64,000 nt of DNA from QHXQ01 sp045807745 (GCA_045807745.1 JBJMGT010000008.1:62001-126000), one strand, 5' to 3'; positions 25,693 through 35,049 are shown, numbered from the stretch's first letter. Made by a program: numbers and translations. Notes: a model not told the origin generated them from the sequence alone.

Positions 25693-27357
25693 ATGCTTTC
25701 ACTCTACCAAGCATTATTGCGGCAACACGCACGGCAATTGACGCCGGTGCGTTGCGCCGGGCAGACCATCACCCAACTGCATCACTATTTCGAGGATGTG
25801 GTGCTGGAGAATAATCTCGCGGCGTTGGTGGTCGAGAGTCTGCCCTGCAAGCCGGAGCGGAGCAAGCGCAGCATCGAGCGCGTCTGTGAGGTGGCGCGGG
25901 CCGCAGGGCATACCTATCTCTTCGTCTCGCCTGATGATGCCCTGAACAGCTCGCCCTTGTTTACGGTGCCGGGCGCGCGCGCGCCCATATTGTTGCCGCG
26001 TACTTCGCCGCTCGACGCGCAGGAGCATTTCATCCTGATCGCCGACGCACGCTTCTCGGCCCTGCTCGTCACGTCGCACAATGATGAAGTCTCAGCCGCG
26101 ACCGACACCTTCACCGACCACGAAGTCGTCTGGACGTTCGAGCCGGACATAGTCTATTCGGCGCTCGAATATCTGATGGCGCGCGTCACCGCCGAGCGCT
26201 GCACACAGACGAAGGAGTTCGCCGCCGCTGTCAGCCAGTGCATGCCCAAGGCGACCTCGCTGCAACTGACCGTTGCCGTCACGACGAAGCTCGCGCGCCT
26301 GTTGCAAGAGCAAGCCGGGCGCGAGGTCGCGGTCAATCGCATCGCCGCCGCCATCCGCAGCACGCTGGAAGTGCCGAGCATCATGCAGACGGCGGTCGAT
26401 GAAGTCGGGCGCGCACTTGGCGTGGAGCACTGCGCCCTGCGCGTCGTGGGCGAGGCGGAGCACGCGCCCACGACGAAGTGCTATTACCGTAATGCTGCGC
26501 CGACAGAAGCAGTGCAGGCTGACCTCCTCGCTCAACTCGACGTTTGTCATACGCAGTTGGCCGACCGCATGCGCGGAGACCAACAGGCGGAACACGATCC
26601 GCTCGTGCCGGGCGCTGACCGTGCGGCAGGATCGGCCGTCTCCGTCCCGCTCATCTGCCAGGAGAATTATGTCGGCACGCTACTCGCGCGCGCTGACGAC
26701 CCGCGTCGTGTCTGGCAAAAGAGCGAACGCCTGTTGCTGCGCACGGTGGCCGATCAGGTGGCCCTCGCGGTCAGCCATGCGCGCCTCTTTCTGCAAATCC
26801 AGCAACAGGCCCTAACGGACGCGCTCACAGGTTGCGTCAACCGCCGCGCCTTCGATCTACAACTCGAACGCGATCTGAGTCTCGCCATGCGCATGAGCCA
26901 CCCCGTCTCGCTCATCATGCTCGACATAGATCACTTCAAGACCGTCAACGACACGCACGGGCACGACGCGGGCGACACAGCCTTGCGCTTTCTCGCCGAC
27001 TTATTACGCGCGGAACTGCGCGGCGTGGACACGGCGGCGCGCTACGGCGGCGAGGAGTTTGCGATCATCCTGCCGCAGGCCAATCTTGACGGCGCACTCG
27101 TTGTGGCGGAGCGTCTGCGCGTGCGACTGGCCGAGACCGCTATGCCCGTCATCGGACACATCACGGCCTCGTTCGGTCTGGCCACCTTTTCACAGCACAC
27201 CGACAGCAGTAAGGAACTCGTGACCATCGCTGACCGCGCCCTTTATGAAGCCAAACGCGGCGGGCGCAACCGCATCTGCACGCCGCCCCCCGAGTTAGCC
27301 ACCACGCACACGGCAAACGAGGCAGAGGCTAAAGTGCCGGTAGTGATAGCCGAGTAA
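25693..27357 (+). CDS. Diguanylate cyclase with DICT-like, GAF and GGDEF domains
   Basis: About 554 residues from ATG 25693; an in-frame TTG at 25570 would add 41 residues of unlikely sequence. The N-terminal roughly 180 residues (LYQALLRQHARQLTP, ALVVESLPCK, AGHTYLFVSPDD) look like a DICT sensory domain. A GAF domain follows (IMQTAVDEVGRALGVEHCAL, then QENYVGTLLA). The C-terminal GGDEF domain has ARYGGEEFAIILP, so it should make cyclic di-GMP. An RxxD inhibitory site (RGVD) lies five residues before GGEEF, predicting product feedback. No membrane segment is seen. A CGCAAAG-family hairpin follows the stop. Confidence 0.88.
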   Translation: MLSLYQALLRQHARQLTPVRCAGQTITQLHHYFEDVVLENNLAALVVESLPCKPERSKRSIERVCEVARAAGHTYLFVSPDDALNSSPLFTVPGARAPILLPRTSPLDAQEHFILIADARFSALLVTSHNDEVSAATDTFTDHEVVWTFEPDIVYSALEYLMARVTAERCTQTKEFAAAVSQCMPKATSLQLTVAVTTKLARLLQEQAGREVAVNRIAAAIRSTLEVPSIMQTAVDEVGRALGVEHCALRVVGEAEHAPTTKCYYRNAAPTEAVQADLLAQLDVCHTQLADRMRGDQQAEHDPLVPGADRAAGSAVSVPLICQENYVGTLLARADDPRRVWQKSERLLLRTVADQVALAVSHARLFLQIQQQALTDALTGCVNRRAFDLQLERDLSLAMRMSHPVSLIMLDIDHFKTVNDTHGHDAGDTALRFLADLLRAELRGVDTAARYGGEEFAIILPQANLDGALVVAERLRVRLAETAMPVIGHITASFGLATFSQHTDSSKELVTIADRALYEAKRGGRNRICTPPPELATTHTANEAEAKVPVVIAE

Positions 27358-27358
27358 A

Positions 27359-27437
27359 TCTCACGCAAAGACGTAAAGCAGGCCGCAAAGAAGTTGAGCG
27401 ATTCTCTTTGCGGCCTGCTTTGCATCTTTGCGTGAGA
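27359..27437. repeat. CGCAAAG-family long hairpin repeat
   Basis: Terminal arms TCTCACGCAAAG and CTTTGCGTGAGA match the element at 22099-22167. Inside, 27375-27391 and 27405-27421 pair perfectly over 17 bp. The whole folds into a stem of about 33 bp with few mismatches. It begins two bases after the diguanylate cyclase stop and may also end that transcript. Confidence 0.85.
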
Positions 27438-27605
27438 CTTTCCCTCCCCGACAGATTTTCGTCACTTTCAGGCCATACAATGGCAGGAAACTTTGTCGCC
27501 ACTGCCGGCCGTTTGGCTTTATGGCATCGGATCGCGCATCATTAAGCACGATCCGTTTTCCGTTTAGTTCGAACGCCGGCCCGGTAGCGGCGGCCGTTGC
27601 CTTGT

Positions 27606-29348
27606 ATGCACGAGCTGAGAAAATTCACACGCTACTTTCGCCCCTACAACACTTCCCTGATCATCGGGATCGTGTGCATCTTCGTTTCGACCGTCGTCGG
27701 GCTGATCATCCCCTGGCTCGTCGGGCGCGCCGTGGACATATTGCATTCCAACCCGACGTGGGGCGCTTTGACGCGCTACGCGCTGACCATTCTCGGCGTG
27801 AGCCTCGTGAGCGGCACGTTTCTCTTCCTGCAACGACGCATCCTGATCGGCATGTCGCGCCACGTCGAATACGATCTCCGGCAGGACTTCTACGCGCATC
27901 TACAAAAGCTACCGCTCTCGTTCTTTCAAGCGAACCGCACGGGCGATCTGATGGCGCGCGCAACGAACGATCTCTCGGCCGTGCGCCAACTCGCTGGCCC
28001 GATGATCATGTACACGTTGCAGACCGTCTTCGTCGTCGTGCTCATCCTGCCCTTGATGCTGCGCATCAGCGCGCGGCTAACACTCTTGCTCTTCGTCACG
28101 ATGCCGCTCGTCTCTTTGACGGTGAAATTTTTCGGGCAACAGGTGCACGTGCGCTTCGAGAAAATTCAAGAGTTCTTCTCGCACATCGCGGCCCGCGCGC
28201 AGGAGAATTTTACGGGCGTGCGCGTCGTGCGCGCCTACGCGCAGGAAGACGCGGAGATTGCGGTCTTCAACGATCTGAACCAGCAATACGCCGAACGCAA
28301 CCTGTCGCTCGTCCGCATCGACGCGGCCATGCGCCCGTTGATGCAATTTCTGATCGGCCTCGGTTACGTGCTCATCCTCTACGTCGGCGGGCGCATGGCG
28401 ATTGACGGGCGCATGACGGTTGGGCAGTTCACGGAGTTCAATCTCTATCTGACGCGGCTCATCTGGCCGCTCATCGCGCTCGGCTACGTCGTCAACCTCT
28501 ATCAACGCGGCACGGCCAGTTGGAAACGGATGAACTCGATTCTCACTACGCAGCCGGCGATTGCTGACGAACCGGACACGCGCACACAGCCGCCGATCAA
28601 AGGGCGCATCGAGTTTCGCAATTTAACCTTCAGCTACAGCGAACATCTGCCGCCCGTCCTGCGCGACATCAATCTGGTCATCGAGGCCGGGCAGACGGTC
28701 GCCTTCGTCGGGCGCACCGGCGCAGGCAAATCGACTTTGATGAATTTGATCCCGCGCCTCTTGGACGCGCCGTCCGGCACGGTCTTGATCGACAATGTGC
28801 CGGTGCGCGCCTATCCACTTGCACAGTTGCACGCCGCCATTGGTTATGTGCCGCAGGAGACTTTTCTGTTTAGCGAGACGCTGGCGGAGAACATCGCGTT
28901 CGGCGTGGAGCGGGCGGAGCGCGCGGAGGTCGAATGGGCGGCGGAGATCGCGGGGCTGGCGGATGACGTGCGCGAGTTTCCCGACGGCTTCGATACGATG
29001 GTCGGCGAACGCGGCATCACGCTCTCCGGCGGGCAGAAGCAGCGCACCGCCATCGCCCGCGCCACCTTGCGCCAGCCGCGCATACTGATCCTCGACGACG
29101 CGCTCTCGGCCGTGGATACTTATACGGAAGAAAAGATACTGGGACGGCTGCGCGGCGTCATGCGCGAGCGCACCAGCTTCATTGTGTCGCATCGCGTCTC
29201 GACCGTGCGCGATGCCGATCTAATTTGCGTCCTCGACGAAGGGCGCATCGTCGAACGCGGCACACACGACGAACTGCTCGCGCGCGGCGGCGAATACGCC
29301 GCGCTCTACGAACGACAACTGCTGGAAGAGGAACTGGCGGCAAGTTGA
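27606..29348 (+). CDS. Heterodimeric ABC exporter, degenerate-site subunit
   Basis: About 580 residues from ATG 27606. Six-helix exporter domain (IIGIVCIFVSTVVGLIIPWL first) followed by an ABC ATPase domain. Seen: Walker A GRTGAGKST, signature LSGGQKQR and Walker B ILILDDALSAVD. The usual catalytic Glu after Walker B is Asp. In heterodimeric exporters such as YheI/YheH and TM287/288, this replacement marks the subunit forming the inactive ATP site. The partner at 29883 has the normal Glu and an altered signature. Likely exports lipids, peptides or drugs; substrate unknown. Confidence 0.9.
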   Translation: MHELRKFTRYFRPYNTSLIIGIVCIFVSTVVGLIIPWLVGRAVDILHSNPTWGALTRYALTILGVSLVSGTFLFLQRRILIGMSRHVEYDLRQDFYAHLQKLPLSFFQANRTGDLMARATNDLSAVRQLAGPMIMYTLQTVFVVVLILPLMLRISARLTLLLFVTMPLVSLTVKFFGQQVHVRFEKIQEFFSHIAARAQENFTGVRVVRAYAQEDAEIAVFNDLNQQYAERNLSLVRIDAAMRPLMQFLIGLGYVLILYVGGRMAIDGRMTVGQFTEFNLYLTRLIWPLIALGYVVNLYQRGTASWKRMNSILTTQPAIADEPDTRTQPPIKGRIEFRNLTFSYSEHLPPVLRDINLVIEAGQTVAFVGRTGAGKSTLMNLIPRLLDAPSGTVLIDNVPVRAYPLAQLHAAIGYVPQETFLFSETLAENIAFGVERAERAEVEWAAEIAGLADDVREFPDGFDTMVGERGITLSGGQKQRTAIARATLRQPRILILDDALSAVDTYTEEKILGRLRGVMRERTSFIVSHRVSTVRDADLICVLDEGRIVERGTHDELLARGGEYAALYERQLLEEELAAS

Positions 29349-29381
29349 TTGTGCTGGTAAATAGCGGCACGGTGAACGTAT

Positions 29382-29843
29382 ATGATGGAACCAAAACCTG
29401 TCCAAGCGAAGCCCGCCGCGCGTTATCGCGGCTTGCTCGTCATCTGGGTGATGCAGTTCGTTACGCTCATCGTCTTCTTTGCGCTGACGCGCGTTATCGA
29501 AGTCGCGGCGCGGCCGAACGATGAGGCGCTACGCTTTCAACTCTTCGATGTGCTCGGCGGTGCAAGCCTCGCGCTTTCGTTCGTCGTCAAGCGGATGCTG
29601 CTCCGGCGTGCGGTCATCACACAGCGCCCGGACGTGACCACCACGGCCTACGTCATCGCCTTCGCGCTCTGCGAGCTGGCCGCCATCATGGGACTGGTTA
29701 ACTATCTCATCAGTGGCGTGCCCATCGTCCTGCTGTTCGTGCTCGCAGCCGTCGGGCTGCTGTTGCACGTCCCCCGGCGCGCGCACATTGAAGCGGCCAC
29801 GCCCGGCGGCCCGACGCAAGGCTTCAATAGCACGTTGCGTTAA
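29382..29843 (+). CDS. Small membrane protein between the two ABC subunits
   Basis: 153 residues, two adjacent ATG codons at the start. Four hydrophobic segments: LLVIWVMQFVTLIVFFALT, FDVLGGASLALSFVV, AYVIAFALCELAAIMGLVNY and PIVLLFVLAAVGLLLHV. The C-terminus is soluble and Pro/Gly-rich. No family recognised. Its position between the subunits of one exporter suggests a helper or regulator of that transporter. That is inference. Confidence 0.6.
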   Translation: MMEPKPVQAKPAARYRGLLVIWVMQFVTLIVFFALTRVIEVAARPNDEALRFQLFDVLGGASLALSFVVKRMLLRRAVITQRPDVTTTAYVIAFALCELAAIMGLVNYLISGVPIVLLFVLAAVGLLLHVPRRAHIEAATPGGPTQGFNSTLR

Positions 29844-29852
29844 ATTGAATTA

Positions 29853-29876
29853 ACTCGTCACTCGGCACTGGTCACT
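29853..29876. repeat. Single-arm TCGTCAC-type heptamer repeat
   Basis: Units CTCGTCA, CTCGGCA and CTGGTCA follow each other just before the second ABC gene. Only one arm is seen, unlike the inverted pairs elsewhere. Confidence 0.6.
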
Positions 29877-29882
29877 GCTCTT

Positions 29883-31751
29883 ATGTCATCTGCGGTCAAA
29901 CAATTTCACGAAGAAGAAGCCATCACCAAAGCCTACGACTGGCAGATCGCGCGCCGGCTATTGCGCTATCTCAAGCCTTACCAGCGCCCGCTCGTACCGG
30001 CGCTCCTGCTGACGCTCGTGCTGAACGCGCTCAACGTGTCGCGGCCCAAATTCTTCCAGTTCGCGATTGACTGGAATATCGTGCCGGCTAAGGAGGGGAC
30101 ATTGCCGCTCGCGCAAGCGGCGACGGGGTTGCTCTGGCTCGCCCTTGTGCTGCTCCTTGTCCAGTTTCTCGTCTTCGCTTTCTCTTATTTTCAGTCGGTG
30201 CTCCTGAACACCGTCGGGCAGCGCGTCATGTACGACTTGCGCAGCGAGCTTTATCAAAAGCTGCAACACCAAGAGGTCGCCTATTTCGACCGCCAACCCG
30301 TCGGGCGCATCATGACGCGGCTCACGTCGGACGTGGATGCGCTCAACGAGTTGTTCACTTCCGGCATCATCGACGTGCTCGGCGACGTGGTCATGATCTT
30401 CGTCATCATCGGCATCATGCTGACGATGGACTGGAAACTCACGCTCGTCACACTCATCACCGTGCCGCTGCTCGTCGCCGCCACGAGTTGGTTTCGCAAG
30501 GGTGCGCGGCGCGGCTACGACATGGTGCGCACGCGGCTGGCGCGCATCAACTCGTTCCTGCAAGAGCACCTGTCGGGCGCGCAGGTCGTGCAGTTATTCA
30601 ACCGCGAGGCGAAATCGTTCAAGCAGTTCCACGATCTCAACGACGACTACCGCCGCGCTAACATTGAGACGATCTTCTACTACGCGGTCTTCTTCCCGCT
30701 CGTCGATCTGATTGGCGCGGTCGGCATCGCGCTGGTCGTCTGGTTCGGCGGCTATCGCGTCATCCACACCACAGGACAGGTGCAGGCGCTGACGCTCGGC
30801 GCGTTCTTCGCCTTCATTCAATACTCGCAACAACTCTTCCAGCCGATCCGCGACATCTCCGACAAGTACAACGTCCTGCAAGCCGCGATGGTCGCCTCGC
30901 ACCGCATCTTCCGCGCGCTCGATCTGCCGCTTGCGATCACCACGCCCGCCGCGCCGAGGCAGACCGGCCGTGCGCAGGGGCGGATTGAGTTTGAACACGT
31001 CTGGTTCGCTTACAAGGGTGAAGACTGGGTCTTGAAAGATGTGTCCTTCACGGTCGAGCCGGGTCAATCAATCGCGCTCGTCGGGCACACCGGTTCAGGC
31101 AAGACGACGATCACGAATCTCTTGATGCGCTTCTACGATGTACAACGCGGGCGCATACTTCTAGACGGCGTGGACGCGCGCGAGTGGGATTTGAAATCGC
31201 TGCGCGAGAACTTCGCGGTCGTCCTGCAAGACGTGTTTCTCTTCAGCGGCACAATCGCAGGCAACATCCGGCTGGGGCGCGCAGAGATGCCGGAGACGCG
31301 CGTCGAGTGGGCGGCGCGCGAAGTCCACGCGGAAGATTTCATCAAACGCCTGCCCGAAGGCTACGCGGCCGAGGTGCGCGAGCGCGGCGCGGGGCTGTCG
31401 GTCGGGCAGAAGCAGTTGATCTCGTTCGCCCGCGCCCTCGCTTTCGATCCGGCGCTGCTGATCCTCGACGAAGCAACCTCCTCCATCGACACCGAGACAG
31501 AACAACTGATCCAACAAGCCATCGAGCGAGTCCTGCGCGACCGCACCTCGCTCCTCGTCGCGCACCGTCTCTCCACCATCCAACGCGCCGACCGCATCAT
31601 CGTCCTCCATCACGGCGAACTCCGCGAGCAAGGCACGCATCAAGAGTTGCTTGCCCAACGCGGTCTCTACTGGCGACTCTACAAACTACAGTATGCCGAC
31701 GGCTCGGCGCATGAAGAACTGCCACGCGGCGATCTCGTCGGCGAGCACTGA
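29883..31751 (+). CDS. Heterodimeric ABC exporter, catalytic-site subunit
   Basis: 622 residues. N-terminal extension, six-helix exporter domain and ABC ATPase domain. Walker A is GHTGSGKTT, Walker B LLILDEATSSID keeps the catalytic Glu, and the H-switch is VAHRLST. The signature reads LSVGQKQL instead of LSGGQ. Combined with the canonical LSGGQ but Asp-type Walker B of the 27606-29348 subunit, this predicts one active and one degenerate ATP site, as in YheI/YheH-type exporters. A small membrane gene separates the two subunits. Confidence 0.9.
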   Translation: MSSAVKQFHEEEAITKAYDWQIARRLLRYLKPYQRPLVPALLLTLVLNALNVSRPKFFQFAIDWNIVPAKEGTLPLAQAATGLLWLALVLLLVQFLVFAFSYFQSVLLNTVGQRVMYDLRSELYQKLQHQEVAYFDRQPVGRIMTRLTSDVDALNELFTSGIIDVLGDVVMIFVIIGIMLTMDWKLTLVTLITVPLLVAATSWFRKGARRGYDMVRTRLARINSFLQEHLSGAQVVQLFNREAKSFKQFHDLNDDYRRANIETIFYYAVFFPLVDLIGAVGIALVVWFGGYRVIHTTGQVQALTLGAFFAFIQYSQQLFQPIRDISDKYNVLQAAMVASHRIFRALDLPLAITTPAAPRQTGRAQGRIEFEHVWFAYKGEDWVLKDVSFTVEPGQSIALVGHTGSGKTTITNLLMRFYDVQRGRILLDGVDAREWDLKSLRENFAVVLQDVFLFSGTIAGNIRLGRAEMPETRVEWAAREVHAEDFIKRLPEGYAAEVRERGAGLSVGQKQLISFARALAFDPALLILDEATSSIDTETEQLIQQAIERVLRDRTSLLVAHRLSTIQRADRIIVLHHGELREQGTHQELLAQRGLYWRLYKLQYADGSAHEELPRGDLVGEH

Positions 31752-31784
31752 TCTTGTTGTTGGCGCAGCGGCGCAGCGGCGCTG

Positions 31785-34028
31785 CTAGCGGCGGAGCTTA
31801 GTTTGCAGAAGACGCCAGCCGAGTTGCGCTGCGCTGCCGACCAAGCCACCGGCTAAGCTTGACAGCAGCAGCAGACTGAGATTCGGTCTGACCCTTAGAT
31901 CAGCCTGCCCGGTATCGGTTATGCTCCGGCCGTAATTATCGTCGTAGGTTATGGTCATGATCAGCTTTGAGGTCTGGCTTAAGCCGAAGACTAACTGATT
32001 GAGCGTCATCGGCGCGGCTTTGAGGCGCACGCGGAACGTACCGACCTCCCCCGGTGCCAGCGACTGGTGATCCAATAGAACGCTTTCGTTGGGAAACCCT
32101 TCAACGATCCCGGCGGGTACTGCACTTACGTTTAGCTTGCGAATTTCGACAGCATAATCAGGAAAATCATTCCGCACTCGTAAATATACATAAGTTGAAT
32201 CACCCACCGTCATGCTAATAGGTGAGTTAATAATCGTCAGTCGTCCTTTAGCCCGCACGCCGACAGCCAACGGGAAAGAGGCGATTGGCACGTCGTTACT
32301 GAAGCTGTCTGATATTATGATGTCAAGATCGTAGATACGTGGCTGGGCCGATTGATTAATGCTTAGCATGTATTGATATTTCTGTCGCGACAGGAAGCCT
32401 TCCTTAGTAAATCCCGGCGTGGCCAAGGTTTGAAGCGTAATAATCCGGGCAACGTTATGGTCCTTTGGCTCGACGTATATGAGATAGTTAGATAGCTTGC
32501 TTTCCGTTACCAGCGTGACATTCAACTGAAGCTTGTTGCCAGCCCAAGCCTGCGTCGGATCATATTCCAGATAGAGAATAGCGAGACCATAAGGGTCTGG
32601 TAGTCTGACCTGTTTACTCATCAGTTTATTTGGTGGCGCGGCCGGCAGACTAAAGGTGTCGCTAATACTCGGCGGGCCGGCAGCCGGACGGAACAGGGCG
32701 GGCACGACCGAGGCAAACAACAGTCCGCAGATAGTACCGACCAGAGCGGCCAATAACATGCCTTTATATTTGGGGCGATGACGATAACGCCAGTCAATGA
32801 TCGCAGGGGCCAAAACATCGTGGAAAATTTCGTAGCGATTCTCTTCCTGCGTTGAAGGTGCGCCTTCGACCGAACGCAAGAGGCGTAGGTCGGGCGCGGC
32901 CAAGCGTTGCAGTAACGGTGTGACGTGCTTGAGGCCGACGCCGGAATAACTGGCCAGATCGCGCGCCGTATGCGCGATCTTGCTGCCTGAAGGCGTTACG
33001 AGATAGTGGAAGACGCGCGTTGCAACGCGACGCTGCGACCATGGCAGGCGGCGCATGACGGCGTCGAGGTGTGTGCGGACGATGCGCTCGGCCCCGCCGA
33101 GGCGTTGCAGCGTCGCCAGCCGCAGCGTGCGCGAGTTGGCGCGCTGTTCTTCGTCCCAGAGACGCATCATGACCAGTTGTAGATAGGGCGTTTCGATGCG
33201 CGCCTCGTCGGCCGACTCGGATTGACCGCCCACCACACCGCGCCCGCGTTCGCCGAGCACGACCTGCCCCGTCTTGACCTGCTCTAATACAGCTTCGACC
33301 AGCGGCGCTTCGATGCTCACCTGTTCGCCCGCGGCCGCGAGCGTGCGGTTGTACTGCGCGATGGGCTGCTCAATCGCTGCGCGGGCGGCCGTGCGATCAA
33401 GGTGGTCGAGCCGCAGGTAGTTGTCGAACAGCGTGGGGATGCGCCCCTCGAAGCGATCCAGTTTGGCGAGCGCGTCTTCGCGGATCGAGATGAGAAAATT
33501 GATGGGCGCACTTTCGGCCAGCGCGCGCGGAAACTCTGCGTCGAAGGCGTTCTCTTGCGGGTGATAGAGGAAATATTCCTCGAACTGGTCGAGGATGATC
33601 ATGAGCCGGCCGGGGAGACGCGCGGCGGTGGCGGAAAGGAAGTCGGCCAGTGCCGTGGCATCGTCGGCCACTTCGCCCGCAGTCGTGCCGTGCGCGGCGG
33701 CCTCGGCCACGCTGGCCTTGAGGCCGCGCACCGGGTCGCCCTGCCAAGTGTTGAAGACGACCACGAGCAGCTTATCGCGCTGCGGCAACTCTTCACGCTG
33801 CGCCAACTCATCGCGTTGACGCAACTGATAGGCGACGCCCGCGCGCAGGACGGAGGACTTGCCGACGCCACTCGCGCCGTAGAGGAGCGTCAGCGGCGCG
33901 GCGAACAGGTTGGCGATGATGAGGCGCGTCTCCTTCTCGCGGCCGAAGAAGAAGGGCGCGTCGTCTTCGCTGTAAGGGATTAAGCCCTGATAGGGTGCGC
34001 GGCGTTGCGGGGCCGCCTCGTCGGTCAC
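31785..34028 (-). CDS. nSTAND1-type NTPase with transmembrane and extracytoplasmic domains
   Basis: 747 residues. The N-terminus PYQGLIPYSEDDAPFFFGRE is diagnostic of nSTAND1 NTPases. Walker A is GASGVGKSS (residues 51-59) and Walker B is LMIILDQFEEYF (142-153); a winged-helix-like part follows to about residue 415. A membrane helix at 423-446 is followed by about 270 residues of beta-rich sequence, probably outside the cytoplasm, and a last hydrophobic helix (LSLLLLSSLAGGLVGSAAQL). STAND proteins are signal-driven switches that oligomerise to activate effectors. Here the effector is likely the SIR2-like protein encoded 22 bases upstream. An 18-base tandem repeat encodes residues around 69-88. 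Confidence 0.85.
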   Translation of the reverse strand: MTDEAAPQRRAPYQGLIPYSEDDAPFFFGREKETRLIIANLFAAPLTLLYGASGVGKSSVLRAGVAYQLRQRDELAQREELPQRDKLLVVVFNTWQGDPVRGLKASVAEAAAHGTTAGEVADDATALADFLSATAARLPGRLMIILDQFEEYFLYHPQENAFDAEFPRALAESAPINFLISIREDALAKLDRFEGRIPTLFDNYLRLDHLDRTAARAAIEQPIAQYNRTLAAAGEQVSIEAPLVEAVLEQVKTGQVVLGERGRGVVGGQSESADEARIETPYLQLVMMRLWDEEQRANSRTLRLATLQRLGGAERIVRTHLDAVMRRLPWSQRRVATRVFHYLVTPSGSKIAHTARDLASYSGVGLKHVTPLLQRLAAPDLRLLRSVEGAPSTQEENRYEIFHDVLAPAIIDWRYRHRPKYKGMLLAALVGTICGLLFASVVPALFRPAAGPPSISDTFSLPAAPPNKLMSKQVRLPDPYGLAILYLEYDPTQAWAGNKLQLNVTLVTESKLSNYLIYVEPKDHNVARIITLQTLATPGFTKEGFLSRQKYQYMLSINQSAQPRIYDLDIIISDSFSNDVPIASFPLAVGVRAKGRLTIINSPISMTVGDSTYVYLRVRNDFPDYAVEIRKLNVSAVPAGIVEGFPNESVLLDHQSLAPGEVGTFRVRLKAAPMTLNQLVFGLSQTSKLIMTITYDDNYGRSITDTGQADLRVRPNLSLLLLSSLAGGLVGSAAQLGWRLLQTKLRR
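33771..33828. repeat. 18-base tandem repeat inside STAND gene
   Basis: About three imperfect copies of an 18-base unit encode RQRDEL-AQREEL-PQRDKL immediately after the P-loop helix of the NTPase. Copy number could vary between strains. Confidence 0.55.
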
Positions 34029-34050
34029 GCAAGCACTCCTTTCTTAGCCC

Positions 34051-35049
34051 TTAGCCTGCCTTGAGCTGCTGTAAGAACTCCGCAATCGTCATGTCATACA
34101 TCTCGACCCCGCGTTCCTGCCAGAAACGCTGCTCCATCGGTCTGGCCTGATAACGGATCGCCCACGACTTGATGCTTTTGGGTCGCCGCAAATCCTTCTC
34201 GATCCGGTTCAGGACGACGCGCAGATTCCAGTCTGCCAAGCTGTAGCCCAGAAAGAGGAAGTGCCGGGTCTGGAACGGCTCAGCGAAGATGGCGGGGATG
34301 GCCTTGCGCTTGATCATGCGCGCGAGGAAATCTATGTAGTCGTCCTCCGTGATGACGTACTGGTCGCGGCTCGGTTCGGCCCTATCCACCGCGCCGTGCA
34401 TTTTATAGATGACGGTGACGCTCTTGAGATCAATGTCCAGCTTGTTCGGGTTGACCTTTTCGGGCCGCGTGGCCCCGTGCGGCCACCACAACAGCAGGTC
34501 GCCCATCTCCTGATTGGTCGTATGGATAACTACATCGAACGCACGCCCCTGCGCCTTGAAAGCACACTCGATCAGATCGTCGTAGTTCGTGGTGATGATC
34601 AAGAGCGGCGTGGGCACATCGGCGAGGAAGCTGTGCAGCGTGGCGATAGGATATTCCTTGTTGAAGATGCGGTGCAGGTCTCGATGCAGCGGGTCGCGCC
34701 CACCGACCACGCCGTAGTATTGCGCGACCTTGGCCAGATCAAGCTGTTCATCCGGCGGGAACGCGGTTTTGCGCGCCAGATACCGCGCCAACTCCATCGC
34801 GGTCGGCAGACAAGTGCTCTCCCAATCCGTCGCCGAGCTAGTCTCGCCTGTCCTGTCTGTTGCATCTGCGCCGGAGGCGACCTTGACGGCCAGTGGTGTG
34901 GCCGGCGCATCACCTTCTGACAAATGCGCGCTCACAGCAGTGCGCTCGGCGAGCGATGCGCCCGCGCCGAGGAAAGGGATCACATGCCCTTGGTTTAATT
35001 GCTCTCGGATCAGTCCGTATGGCGGCGACAATGGCGGCAGTTGAGGCAT
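34051..35049 (-). CDS. SIR2-like NAD-processing domain protein (candidate effector)
   Basis: 332 residues from ATG 35049, chosen because GGAGGTGAT lies upstream; an in-frame TTG at 35142 would add 31 unlikely residues. SIR2-family motifs are present: GHVIPFLGAGAS (NAD loop, residues 28-32), IITTNYDDLIE (153-157), YKMHGAVD (218-219) and FLFLGYSLADWNLR (268-273). The acidic Asp and the His-Gly of the NAD pocket are kept, so NAD cleavage is plausible. In several anti-phage systems (Avs5, ThsA, DSR) SIR2 domains deplete NAD. The next gene downstream is a membrane nSTAND1 NTPase, which suggests a two-gene sensor/effector module. Confidence 0.85.
   Translation of the reverse strand: MPQLPPLSPPYGLIREQLNQGHVIPFLGAGASLAERTAVSAHLSEGDAPATPLAVKVASGADATDRTGETSSATDWESTCLPTAMELARYLARKTAFPPDEQLDLAKVAQYYGVVGGRDPLHRDLHRIFNKEYPIATLHSFLADVPTPLLIITTNYDDLIECAFKAQGRAFDVVIHTTNQEMGDLLLWWPHGATRPEKVNPNKLDIDLKSVTVIYKMHGAVDRAEPSRDQYVITEDDYIDFLARMIKRKAIPAIFAEPFQTRHFLFLGYSLADWNLRVVLNRIEKDLRRPKSIKSWAIRYQARPMEQRFWQERGVEMYDMTIAEFLQQLKAG

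Noticed and set aside
27428..28405. 325-residue plus-strand frame overlapping the ABC exporter
   Set aside because: The ABC exporter frame has full family motifs; this one is Arg-rich shadow sequence.
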